Positions 46,973 through 58,499 of a DNA stretch of 64,000 nucleotides are shown here, one piece after another. The notes beneath the pieces were generated by a model. The model did no database searches, was not told the DNA's origin, and saw only the letters and a program-made list of their open reading frames with translations. Position 1 is the stretch's first letter. Each line of letters begins with the position of its first letter. This DNA comes from Guyanagaster necrorhizus (taxonomy: Eukaryota; Basidiomycota; Agaricomycetes; Agaricales; Physalacriaceae): the NCBI RefSeq assembly GCF_019112545.1, contig NW_025064907.1, positions 62,001 through 126,000 on the forward strand. The letters are read 5' to 3'. A program made the translations under genes and the position numbers.

Positions 46973-47408
46973 TGTTATGATTTATCTATTTTCTTTTCCT
47001 TTAACCCCTATGCTTAGTCAGAACATCCTCTTTCAAACTGTGGGAAGGGCTTAATCATCACAACTAACCCATCATTGCAACCTAAACAACAGACAGCCCC
47101 AACCACACAATCAACCTATTATATACAGCTATGACACTCAAGGACAATGGGCACCATGGACACAGAAAGATACAATAAGTAGGAATATTATTAGCATGTA
47201 TGAAACAGTATTTAAAGACTCATAGCTCTCGCTAGTATATCTCAGCTTTGAGCTAAAGTTTATACACACTCATTCTCCTCTCGAGCTACTCTGTATGCCT
47301 TGATAACATCTTGTGACTGATCAAACAGAAACTCCAATGGAAGGCTCAAATGTGAAGCCATGTTGGTTTATTATGTGTCAGTCTGTCATGTGTTGCTTGA
47401 GCCTAACA
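46973..47408 (+). repeat. 3' LTR of element A
   Basis: 436 bp, same borders as the 5' LTR, preceded by the polypurine tract. See the finding on complementary CpG loss. Confidence 0.9.
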
Positions 47409-48333
47409 GATCTGCTCTGTCTTCCAGTTGATTAATGGGTTATGCCATATGAACCAGTTATGACCAAAGAAGATCTCTTTGGATCCCAACTTGGTCACAG
47501 CTAAATTGATCTGTTCCAAGTGATCTCTGATCATTAACCATAGCTTGACAAACTCCATGATTGAGCTGGCCTGATTCTTGGTTCTATCAGCATTGTAGAC
47601 TGAGATTGGACTGGCAGTGGCTCAGGTTGATAAACCATGCTTGGTGATAAAAGCACAATTGATGGAGCTCTCAGTGCAGCTGCTGTCAATTAGGGTGATG
47701 ACTGTATATATGGATTGGTTGGTGAGAGTCTTAATCTGCACTTTGATAGTTAGATCTCTCCCTATGGCCTTCTGTTGTCAAATATATTTTCTTGGTCTCT
47801 TTAGCTCATCTAGCCACTCCAGAGCCTGATTTCTTTCTGCCCTTCTCATTCCTTCAATTATTTCATCAATTACCTTCTTGGTCTGAGCCTTATGTACCCA
47901 GTTCTTAAGCACAGCTTTGGCTTCAGCCTCATTTCTGGCATCCTGAATGGCTCACCAAGTCCACTCAGTCTTGAATGGTCTTAGCCAGCCATTGGAGGTC
48001 TCTCTCTCTGTTCAGCCTATGAGAAACTGAGTTTTGGGTGTTTGCAATTTCTTTGGTGTGTTTTAGGAAGCAGAGTCAGGTATATTTAAATGCATGTGTA
48101 TATAAGTACCTACAGAGCTAGCATAAGTCTGACCAGCAGGATTCCAAAATACACCATTAAGTTCTTTGGCCAACCAAGTGGAATTGCTCACTCATCAGCT
48201 CTGTCTTTTACCTCTTCAACCTTCATATCTTTCCTGAGCTCTTTGAGCACATTGGCTTTCTTCTGTAATTCAGTGATCTGTGCCCATATGTCTTCTTAGA
48301 TGCACTTCTTTTTTGGACAATTTCAAGACAGGT

Positions 48334-48640
48334 GTGTTAGACTCAAATTGCATGTGATCAAAACACATGATAAACTAGCATGGTTTCATGTTTGAACCTT
48401 TGCACTAGAGTCCACTATTGTGCTTTATTGACTAAATGCCTCAAGACCTTTGCAAGATAGCTTGAGAATGAAATGAGATAGAACAAACTTTAGCTCAAAG
48501 CTAGGGTTATACCAGTGAGAGCTGTCCTATTTATATACTACAAGTCTTAGTTGATATAAATAATGCTACCTATTGTGTCTGTCCTAGTCATTATGCCCTT
48601 TGTCCTTGGACATTGACATGCTCTCTCTATGTTCAGGCAT
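48334..48640 (-). repeat. Partial LTR truncating gag of element D
   Basis: It starts TGTTAGACTCAAATTGC immediately inside the decayed CCHC region of D gag and holds the family AACTTTAGCTCAAAGCT segment. Similarity to the family fades at about 48640 with no ATCATAACA end. It is either a fragment of another element or a deletion scar. Confidence 0.55.
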
Positions 48641-49698
48641 GTAAAATTGCAAAAATTGAGAATACATGGACTGCATTCCAGTCCAGTAAGCATGTAACTG
48701 AGAATAGAACTAGAGTGCACAGAAATCTAGCCATCATAAGGCTAAACTGAAGTAACCATGAGCAGAGTGCATGGCCTAGTAGCAGACTAATACCAGAGGG
48801 GTTAGACTGCATGTGAGGTCTCAGTGCTTGGCTCTAAATATGCCAATACCATTACAAGGAGATATGCTAAAAATAAAAAGAATATGATCAAAATATAATT
48901 GGCAATCCTGATCATATTGATCAAGGATGCACAGCCATTGATGCACTGATGGGATATGCTTTAGAACAGAGAACTGAGACCCAAAGAAAGGTATCTGAAT
49001 AATAGAGTGTTGAACAGAGAAATAAAATGATGGCAACAAAGGAATAGATAGAGAAGTACTACCCTCAGGGATGAATAGCACACATACTGCTCAGAGACTT
49101 GCATGCATATCTATAGTGCCTTAGCACATGTAACACAGTGAGAGACTCTGCATCATACCTATTGGGTTGGTTAATTGATGCATGTCAGGCCAAAAGCAGT
49201 GCATTTTGTGAGCCAGATGGAATGTTGAGATACTGGAAAAGAGAATATAACCATTGTGGCTGACTCCAGACATGGGAGATAACCCTGGGGGTCTGAAACA
49301 GTTTACTACTATCAGGGATGTGTCACTGGAGAAATAAAAAAGTGAGCAGACCTGGCTAGGCCAGCTAGCAAGGAAACAGCAGGCAGTCCTGGCTCAGAAG
49401 AGAATAAGCATGGCAACTGCAATATGCACATGAATAATACTGATGGGATTTGGCACAGAGTCCTGTGCTTTGAAGATACTATAATAGAATCATATTAGTA
49501 AGTATCACAGTAGAGTATTTAAATACCATATTATATGAGTAGGATACAAGTTTTCAACCTCCACAGTTGTAGTGTATTGGGCATAGAAAGCTTTGCACTC
49601 TAGCTCTGAGTTTGTGTTTGTAACTTTGGGCAAGAGAATAAACTCATTATTGAATATCATTGAGAGAGCCTTGAGAACTGAATGAGGCATCAAAGCTC
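48641..49698. other. CpG-poor DNA of unknown origin, left flank of element B
   Basis: No LTR, RT or host-gene motif recognised. Short frames (48821-49081 and 49505-49693 minus) have no domain. It is continuous across element B with the DNA at 57837. Confidence 0.35.
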
Positions 49699-49703
49699 AC
49701 AAA

Positions 49704-50145
49704 TGTTATGATTTTTCACCTCTTTCTTCATTTTTACCCCTATTTATGCTTGGTCAGAGCACAAGACTATGGGAAAAGAGGGGGCTTAGTTATCACAACT
49801 AACCCATCCATTATCTAATACCGACAATATGCTCGACAACAACAAGCAACCTTTTATGTATGGTAGTGATGCTCAAAGACAATGGGCACCATAGACACAG
49901 GCAAACACAATTAGTAGAAGTATTATTAGCACAAGCAGTATAGTATTTAAAACCCACAGCTCTTGCTGGTATACCCCAGCTTCAAGCTAAAGTTTATAAC
50001 TACACCATTCTACTCTTGAGCTACCATCATAGCCTTGTGACACATCGATCCAAAGACATACTCAGTGAACTCAGGTGATCCCTCGAAGTGCAAAGAGACA
50101 GCTGTTTATCATGTGTTTAGGTTCACATGACACTTGGGTCTAACA
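49704..50145 (+). repeat. 5' LTR of element B
   Basis: TATTTAAA at about 49944-49951, then AGCTTCAAGCTAA at 49978-49990 at the expected RNA start. It ends GGGTCTAACA. Confidence 0.9.
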
Positions 50146-50146
50146 A

Positions 50147-50159
50147 TTAGCTTGAAGCT
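50147..50159 (+). promoter_or_regulatory. Self-complementary primer-binding site, element B
   Basis: TTAGCTTGAAGCT, one base after the LTR, is the perfect reverse complement (13/13) of 49978-49990 in the LTR. Confidence 0.65.
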
Positions 50160-50201
50160 TTCACCTTCTCTTTCTCAAGCCCAATCATGCTGAAAAAACA
50201 A

Positions 50202-53200
50202 ATGCCCCTAGCAACAACCGCCAACTTGAATCATGACTTCTTTGAGCTTATTGCTTCCATCATCAGAACATTGCTCGGTCTTCTCACCATCATTACTCTC
50301 TGCCATAGATGACAATCAGTAACAGCTTGGATAGTCAGGCACTATCAGGTGTTCCAGCAGATTCAGCACATACTATGAAATATAACCTCAGATCTCCCAT
50401 TCCATGACATCCCCACCTCTGCCAGAACATCCTTCCAGCCACAAGGGCAACCCCTATCAGAAACCAGGAATAATGACTCACATTCGGGGAGCCTTCATGA
50501 GGAAGAAGGACCCCAGTACTCCCCTCAACGAAACAGCAGAGACTGCCACCCTGCTCTCACAGGGTTCCGGAACCTGTGGACAATGAACCTCAATCAGGAG
50601 CCCAAGGAGATCCCTAATGATGTCACTCCAGCAGTCCCAGCCTCCAAATCTTCCCCCTTCCCAGTCCCCTCAGGGATTGGAAACTGTGCTCGGGACTCTC
50701 TTGATGCCACTCAGATGGCTCCAAGATCCCATGAAGCCCCCAATGCTCTCCATGACTCCTCTAACATCCTCACTGAGCCAAATTCTGGCTCCAGCCAGTC
50801 CATCAGCAGGTTGGAGATCGATGACCCACATGAAAGGACAATACACCCTGATTACGCCAATGTTGAGATTGCCATCTCCACAGCCAGGGACCCCCATCGA
50901 CATCTCCATGTGGGAAGTGAGCCAGAAATTGGAACCACCAGTGCTAGGGGGAGGGCTGCTCAAGACAGGATCATATGGTGAGTATTCTCAGATTGGAACC
51001 TCATGGTCCCTTTTAACTACAATGATGCAGTACAGCAGCAGCAGCAGAATCAGGCCAGACAGGCTGAGATCAGGTGAGCCCAAGAAGAGCTTGCTGAGTA
51101 CATATGAAACAAAGCCCAGGAGCGATATGAAGCCGCAGAATATGACTGGCAGGGGAGAGAGCAAAGAAGGCAGGAAGAAGGTGAAAGAATGGAATCAGCC
51201 TCTCCAGGTTGGTATGGGCTCTGCACTGACTCGGGATCCCCATTCAGGGAGCCCAACTCAGACATGGACCCATGGACAGGACCCACCAGCATTGTCAGCT
51301 GGAGTGAGGCCATCAGACAAGGCCAGGCCAACAGCAACCGACCTCCCACCCCCCAGTACCCTGCACAAACCAACACAATTTTCTCAGATACCAAGTCCGT
51401 ACTTGGAGCCTATGGGCTCTGAGTTCCAGACAATGCTCATGTCTCCGACTGGGCCCTCCAGTGATTCCTGGGGAGCAGGGTCACCCACCAGTTTCTCAAT
51501 CCTGAGTTCCAACATTACTTCAGCCTCTATAGCCGAGAACTGGAGGAGATGAGAGTGCACAGAGGAACTTGGTACAGCTGACTCAACAGCCCTATCATCC
51601 ATCAGACCAGCCCAGGGGCTGACCCTAGCAATACTGGGCCCAGCACCTGAAACAGTGCAAGGGTCTCCAATGACCCTGCGACCAATGGTGCCATCCATCT
51701 ATGACCTGTCTGCTGATTCCCTCCTTGAGGAAGAGGACAGTGGGAATGAGGGTGACAAGGAGGATAGTGAAGGGCCATACACATACCAGCAAATTCTTGA
51801 AAGGGCAGGAGAGGATACAGATGAAGAAGCACTGAGAGAAGAAATGGAGTGAGCAAGGAACAAGGAATATCAGAAGCTGTATGAGCAGAGAAGAAATTTC
51901 TTATGGCAAGATGTGCGCTGGCAAGTGATGTCTTTAGGACTCGAATATCGGTATGCAGAGAATGCTGAAAAAGAAAGGATTTTACAGTATGCCGTGATGG
52001 AATATGCATGGAAAGAGTATGGCCAACAGCATCCAGAAGATCCACTCATGCCGATACCCTCATATCAACCCAGCAAAAAGACAACAATGCTGGGACCAAT
52101 GCCATGAATCCCATCTGTCCCACTGAAACAGGCAGTATACATAGCACCATCAATCTGTAGTCAGGCTGAGGCCAGCCCCTCAGTCTAAAGTACAGCTTCT
52201 CAGCTCAGTCAGACCCAGAACCGACCAAGCCAAACAGCGCAGTGGCTAAAAGGATTCTAGAACCCCTGGACTGGCAAGGGAAGCCGACTTCTGGAAGCAC
52301 AGCCACCACCAGACTAAGCAGGAGGAAGTGGAACAGGCAAGGAACCAGTACAGGATGATTCCAAAGTGGTGCAACTCAGATTCACCATATGAGATAGAGT
52401 AATAGTATAGGCTGAAGAACCCAAAGGGAGTCCAGTCGCTGATGATCACTCTCTTCATTTGTTCCTGGGACCACCAACAGAATGGAATCAGCCACCATTC
52501 GACAGGTGGCTCAACTTGATAGGCACCTTGCCAAACAATGCCAACATCCTCTAGTGCCATCCTGACCTCCTCCAGAAGCCTTGCCCCTTTAAGGGGGTTT
52601 CCGATGACATCGACCGATTTTTGGTGGACTGTGAGCAATACTTCGAGGTCTATATTGGGTATCTAGGAACTGATATGAACAAAGTTGCCTTCACCACTTT
52701 CTATCTAGAAGACAAGACTAAAACATGGTGGATCCTTATCTCGCCGAACTTCCAATCCACCATGAGGGGACACTACCGATATCCCTTCTGGCCGATCTTC
52801 AAACGCATGCTGAATGACAAATTCATTGATCCAGCAGTATAAAAAGTACACAAGCAGAAGATCAAGGAGTATAAAATGGGAGATAAGGCGGCGACAGACT
52901 ATTTCAATGAGCTAGAAAGGCTCACCAAGTTGGCTGAGATATGGGAGGATGTTGCAAATGATGGAAGAATGGTCAAAGCACTCAAATGAGGGGTCCCCTC
53001 CTCATACCTCATGATGATCTCTACAATAGGTGTCAAGATGTTGATGCCAGTTGGATATGATAAATGAAAGGAGAGGATCATCAAGATGTACAAGGAGTGA
53101 CAAAGGCAGAAAGCGGAATTGTTGACACTGCAAGAATACACCAAGAAGCTGACCCTGTCAACCTCAAACAAGTCAGGGTAAACTGCCGGGAAATCATTGG

Positions 53201-53469
53201 GATCCCCTCAGCCTCTGACCTATGGGAGCCAGAAGACCAGAACTGGGACAACATACACTGGTGCTGGGAAGCCAATGGACATTGACTGAATGAAGAAGGA
53301 AGGGAAATGCTTTAACTGTGGACAGAAGGGCCACATGGCCAAAGACTGTCCAAAGAAGAAGTGCACCTGCGAAGACATTCAAGCTCAGATCGCCAAGTTG
53401 CAGAAAGAAGAAGAAGAATTGGGGTCAGAAACAAAGGTTGAGGAGGTAAAAGACAGGGCCAGCCAGTGA
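50202..53469 (+). pseudogene. Element B leader frame and gag
   Basis: The leader (frame 0, from 50202) starts MPLATT and FFELIASIIRTLLGLLTIITLC and contains GIGNCARDSLDATQM. Frame 1 is open for 311 codons (50617-51552) over the same stretch and continues, with stops, into gag: LLEEEDSGNEGDKED at 51725-51770, FKGVSDDIDRFLVDCEQYF at 52590-52645, a capsid-like region, and a CCHC knuckle CFNCGQKGHMAKDC (53308-53349). Gag ends at TGA 53467-53469. Stops at 51850, 52105 and 52840, among others, are mainly TGA or TAA/TAG replacing Arg or Gln. Which of the two overlapping frames is translated before about 51,500 cannot be settled here. Confidence 0.72.
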
Positions 53470-56400
53470 GCAATTCCACTGGGCTGGCCAACAAACTTCT
53501 TGGTGTGCAAACTGTGACTGCTGGTTGGACTGATAAGACGTCTGTAGTTACTTCTATGCCTACATGTAACAAGCATCTGAATATACCCCATGTTACCCTG
53601 CACACCAAAGAATCACAAAAGACTCAAATGCCTGAAGGCCGAAACAGGGCAGAGAGCCCCTCACACTGGCTCAAACCATTCAACATGGAGTAGACTTGGA
53701 GAGCCATCAAAGAAGCAGTCAATGACAATACGGCAAGAGCCATGCTTAAGGGGTGGATACACCAAACCTGAATGGGGGAAGTCACCAACGAAGTCATAGG
53801 GGAATTAAAAACCACCTCATGCAGCAAAGCCCTTGAATGGTTAGACAAACTATGAGGGTCACGCAAATTCATCTGACATGCCAAGACTCCTGGGAGAGAC
53901 CTAACCACCAAGGCACAGATCAAAACCCTGACCACTTGATCTGTCTATTTGGTAACCACCCTAATTGACAGTGGGTGTACTGGAAGCTCAATCAACTGGG
54001 CCTTCGTCCTTCATAACAAACTCCCAACCCGATCCACCACTGCCCCCATTCCAGTGTACAATGCCAATGGAACCAAAAACCAGGCAGGATCAATCACAGA
54101 GTTCATCGAACTCCATTTAACAATTGAGGATCATTCCGAGTAGATCAACCTAGCAGTCGTGGACCTTGGGATGAAGGAACTGTTCCTGGGACATGACTGG
54201 CTAATACGGCACAACCCGCTTATAAACTGGAAGACCAGACAAATCATGTTCACTTGATGTCGTTGCCAAAAGATCCCGTTCAAGTTGCCAGATGAAGACC
54301 CTGAAGATAGATGGGATGAGGAGATGGAAGATGGCGAGACCATATTGGCAGTGGATTTACAGAAGGAGATTCATCTCCGGGCTGTCCATCATGCCAATAA
54401 CCTGGTGGTGAAGGCCAATGAGGGGAAGATGGATAAAACATTTGAAGAAATAGTATCAGAATGGGTGTAAGACTATTGAGACCTCTTTGAGAAAGAGAGC
54501 TTCAATGAACTCCCATCGACAAAGCCATGGGACCATGCTATAGAGCTCATCCCCAATGCTAATGCTAATCTGGACTGCAAGACTTATCTCCTCAGGAACT
54601 ATGAGCAACAGGAACTCGACAAGTTTCTTGACAAGAACTTGTCCAGTGGACAAATCCAACCATCAAAATCGCCAATGGCCTCCTCTTTCTTCTTTGTCAA
54701 AAAGAAGGATGGCAAACTTCGACTGGTCTAGGATTATTGAAAATTGAACGAAATGACGATCAAAAACTGATACCCATTGCCCCTAATTTCAGAATTAATG
54801 GACAAGCTATGGGGTGCCAAATACTACATCAAGCTTGATGTCCATTGGGGATATAATAACATCCAAATCAAGGAGGGAGACAAGTGGAAGGCTGCCTTCA
54901 GAACTAATCGAGGTCTTTTCGAACCCACCATGATGTTCTTCAGGTTGACCAACTCCCCAGCCACGTTCCAGTGGATGATGAATGATATCTTTAAAGATTT
55001 CATCACTACAGGGAAGGTCACTATTTACTTGGATGATATCTTAATCATATTGCAAACAAAGGAAGAGCACCGACACCTAGTTTGGCAAGTTCTCACCCTG
55101 ATGCAGAAGCACAAACTATTCCTCAAGGTGGAGAAATGTGAATTTGAAGTGTTGGAAACCGAATATCTAGGAGTGATTATTAGTGAAGAGAGCATTCGAG
55201 TGGACCCGATCAAGGTTGCCAGGGTGGTCGACTGGCCAGAACCCACAAAAAAGAAGGAATTACAATCATTCCTCGGGTTCACCAATTTCTACTGACGATT
55301 TATCTGGGACTATAGCAAGGTCATTTGACCAATGACCCAGCTCACCAGCAATGCCCCATGGGGGTGGAGAACCTCTCAGCGGCTTGCGTTCACTGACCTG
55401 AAGAGATGTTTAGCAGAGGATGTCATACTCACCATTCCATCCCAAATGGGGAAATTTTGGGTCAAGGCCAACTCAAGTGAAGGTGCAATTGAGGCTGTAC
55501 TATCTCAGGAGCAGGAGGGAAAATGGTGACCAGTTGCATTCCTTTCAAAAGCCCTAACCATGACTGAAAGAAACTACAAGATCTATGACAAGGAGTTGTT
55601 AGCGATAATGCTCACTCTGGAGGAGTGGTGACATTACCTGATTGGAGCTTCTCAGACCTTCAAAATCTGGACCGACCACCAGAACCTCCGATACTTCTGA
55701 CAACCTCAGAAGCTGAACCAATGACAAGTCTGGTGGGTCACTGAACTCACCCAATACCAGTATACTCTCCCTCATAAAGCAGGAGTGGCAAATAAAAAGG
55801 CCAATCTCTTATTTCAACATGCTGATCACAATCAAGGAGGAAATGATAACATGGGGGTAACGATCCTCCAGCCCAAACATTTCCGAGCCATGATAATGCC
55901 AACAGAGGAAGAGATCCATGAATGGATCAAAAGCACAACCCACGACAGCCATAAATGGGACCAGCAGGTAGCACCCTCCTTGAATCACGAGCGGGGAATG
56001 ATGAAGGAAGATGGGATGATCCGATACGATAGAAGGATCTATATTCCAAAAGATCAAAACTTATGAGGGAAAATAATTGCCACCTGCCATGACCACACAA
56101 CTGTGGGACATCCAGGCATCGCCAAGACAAAGGAGCTAGTCCTGTGCAAGTATTGGTGGCCCAAACTGGGGAATGATATTACCACATACGTTAAGGCATG
56201 TGAAACTTGCCAGAGAGGGAAGGCCTCAACACAACCATGAGCTCCCTCCCTTCACCCAAATGAAATACCATCACTACTCTGGACACACATTTTGGTCGAC
56301 ATGATCACTGGGCTTCCTGATTGTAACAGATATGATGCAATCCTTATCATCATTGATCGATTCTCCAAGGTGATCATTCCCATCGCTTGCTCAATGGAAT

Positions 56401-57356
56401 TAACCTCAGAAGGGTGGGCAAAGATCCTCAGGGATGAAGTCTATGCCAAATATGGAATGCCTCAGATCATCATTTCTGACAGGGGGTCACAGTTCATCTC
56501 TAAATTCCTGGATGACCTGTACAAACTCCTAAACATCAAGCGGAATGCCTCTACAGCATATTATCCACAAACCAACAGACAAACAGAATGGGCAAATCAA
56601 GAAGTGGAAAAGTATCTCCAGCTATTCATTAATTACCAGCAAGACGATTGGGTAGAATGGCTGGCACTCACAGCCTTTCAACACAACAATTGCGTCCACT
56701 CCATGACAGGCCATACTCCATTCTTTATTAACTATGGGCATCATCCAAGTGTCATCCAACCTGGAACTCATCAAATGACAACCCCAGCCTCAACAGACTT
56801 TGCCACTGATATGGCCAAAATTCATGCAGAAACAAAAACTGCCCTTGAAAAAGCCACAATCACAATGAAAAGACAATACGACAAACACTGGCGACCATCA
56901 CATGAGTATGCTCCCAACGATAAGGTTTGGCTTGACATGACAAACCTGCACCTTCTCTGTCCAAAACAGAAGCTATCAGATAAACAGACAGGCCTCTTCT
57001 CCATCGTTACGAAAGTAGGAAACAGCACCTACAAGCTCAAACTTCTGACCTGTTGGAAGATACATAACATCTTCAACAAGAGTCTGCTATCACCATACAT
57101 CGCACCAGCATTCCCAAACCAGAAACACCCACCACCGCTCCCACCAGATTTGATCGATGACGAAGAACACTATGAGATCAACCAAGTTCTCAATCATAAA
57201 CTCCAAAAGGTCAAGGCACACAGTGGTGGAACAACTATGACAGTGGACTACCTCATCAGTTGGAAGGGCTACAGGCCCGAATCAAACCAATGGGTAAATG
57301 AAAAGTATATGAATGCCGATAACACAATACATGACTATAAATTATCCCTAAATTAA
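53466..57356 (+). pseudogene. Element B pol polyprotein
   Basis: Single frame 0, -1 to gag, from GTGAGC at 53466 to TAA 57354-57356. The protease keeps LIDSGCTGSSI (about 53960-54000). RT has a conserved block at 54777-55295 (YIKLDVHWGYNNIQIKEGDKW, YLDD at 55026-55037, KKKELQSFLGFTNFY). RNase H is at 55440-55700. The integrase zinc domain is at 56080-56210 (CHDHTTVGHPG..CETC), with the core from 56285 (LVDMITGLPDCNRYDAILIIIDRFSK). The distal half, 56292-57356, is open for 354 codons through the chromodomain (VDYLISWKGYRPESNQWVNEKYM). Upstream stops (for example 54474, 54732, 55293, 55328) coincide with expected Arg or Trp codons. Confidence 0.9.
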
Positions 57357-57389
57357 GCCATCGAGACAATGGTCTTAAGGAGGGGGTAA

Positions 57390-57831
57390 TGTTATGATTT
57401 TTCATCTCTTTCTTCATTTTTACCCCTATTTATGCTTGGTCAGAGCACAAGACTATGGGAAAAGAGGGGGCTTAGTTATCACAACTAACCTATCTATCAT
57501 CTAATACCGACAATATGCTCAACAACAACAAGCAACCTTTTATGTATGGTAGTGATGCTCAAAGACAATAGGCACTATGGACATAGGCAAATGCAATTAG
57601 TAGGAGTATTATTAGCACAAGCAGTATAGTATTTAAAACCCACAGCTCTTGCTGGTATACCCCAGCTTCAAGCTAAAGTTTATAACTACACCATTCTACT
57701 CTCAAGCTACCATCATAGCCTTGTGACACATCGATCTGAAGACACACTCAGTGAACTCAGGTGATCCCTCGAAGTGCAAAGAGACAGCTGTTTATCATGT
57801 GTTTAAGCTCATGTGATGCTTGGGTCTAACA
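57390..57831 (+). repeat. 3' LTR of element B
   Basis: 442 bp, same ends as the 5' LTR. Positions where the 5' copy reads CA often read TG here, and the reverse. Confidence 0.9.
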
Positions 57832-57836
57832 ACAAA

Positions 57837-58499
57837 GAACTTGAACCCAGTTTGATAAGAGGTTTTGGATTGTGCTCTAACCTGAGAATAAGAAAGTTGT
57901 GTCTGAAGGATATCATCTTGAGTTTTTGAGGTATTTGTGATGCACAGCACTACAGGTGGCAGAGGTCTAAACTCTTTGGCTTCTGGATTGCATAGATTTG
58001 AATCCTGTGGGTTTATGATCAGTTTAAAAACTCATAAACAGAGATCTGTGTTCTTTAGCACTTGTGGACATGTTTGTGATTGGTTTCTGCTTAGAGTGTG
58101 AAGTTTTGAGTCATATATTGTGTGTGTTAGGGATTTTGAGTTGATCTGAGCTGTGCTTAGAACCCTTTTGAGAGTTTTGTGGGAGTGTTTTGATGTATTG
58201 TATTGAGCTGCAGTACCCTTTGCCTTGAGGCCCAGCAACATCTGTTGCCACCTCTTGTTTTGATAAAACAAAAAGCTTTGAGACTTAGAGAGATCTAGGA
58301 CTGTTGTACATGCACTATCACTGTTCATGTGCTGTGGATTCATAGAAGAAGACAATTATATTTGTTGATTACTACTTTTATCACATTATAATTCTCTCAC
58401 AAACTAAGAGTTTTGTGTGTGTGTTGGTATGAGTGTGGTCAGTGGATAGCACTCTGCTGTTTCTATTTTCACCTTGCACACACTCAGATCCTCTTCAGC
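57837..58499. other. CpG-poor DNA of unknown origin, right flank of element B
   Basis: This continues the sequence interrupted by element B. It contains a tRNA-like box A/box B pair (listed separately) and a GT-rich run near 58412-58424. No protein motif recognised. Confidence 0.35.
57950..58015 (+). repeat. tRNA-like fragment, possible SINE head
   Basis: TGGCAGAGG (57957-57965) resembles a Pol III box A and GATTTGAATCC (57995-58005) a box B (GGTTCRANYCC) with one CpG-type change. The spacing of about 30 nt between boxes is tRNA-like. The intervening CTGGATTGCATAG resembles an anticodon arm. No complete cloverleaf could be drawn. Confidence 0.3.

Larger units (their letters stand above)
39406..47408 (+). 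mobile_element. Element A: full-length chromovirus inserted in D
   Basis: 8003 bp with two 436-bp LTRs (39406-39841, 46973-47408), TG..CA ends, and the target duplication GATCT (39401-39405 and 47409-47413). The polypurine tract AAGGAGAGGGTAA precedes the 3' LTR. The LTRs differ at about 27 sites by eye, all transitions. CpG is much more frequent than in C, D and E, so A is younger. Its insertion splits D just after the protease; removing it rejoins WKTEQ to ITFA in frame. Confidence 0.93.
27428..48333 (-). mobile_element. Element D: old Ty3/Gypsy chromovirus interrupted by three insertions
   Basis: D body occupies 27428-29371, 37733-38251, 38718-39405 and 47414-48333. Reading on the minus strand from right to left: gag CCHC remnant and the gag/pol overlap (48180-48330), protease (47440-47720, DSSCTESSI), protease-RT linker and RT (39400 down to 37740, YLDD at about 38146), RNase H start (29340-29371), integrase (28060-28560) and chromodomain (about 27480-27560, RGYRPESNQW). 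The inserts are C in the RNase H region, a solo LTR in RT, and A just after protease. Removing each plus one target duplication restores the frame. The gag N-terminus and a true 5' LTR are missing; the body stops abruptly at a partial LTR at 48334. Many in-frame stops; not functional. Confidence 0.8.
49704..57831 (+). mobile_element. Element B: full-length chromovirus
   Basis: 8128 bp with two 442-bp LTRs (49704-50145 and 57390-57831), TG..CA ends, the target duplication ACAAA (49699-49703 and 57832-57836), and the polypurine tract AAGGAGGGGGTAA before the 3' LTR. The LTRs differ at about 23 sites by eye, all transitions. Gag-pol order is as in A. It holds the longest intact pol piece in the window (354 codons of integrase and chromodomain). 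Confidence 0.94.

Noticed and set aside
49704..50145. LTR pair as a possible DNA transposon with terminal repeats
   Set aside because: The repeats are direct, not inverted, enclose gag-pol, and have TG..CA ends with 5-bp duplications.
50617..51552. 311-codon open frame as an independent host gene
   Set aside because: It lies between the LTRs of element B and is colinear with the leader/gag of A and C.
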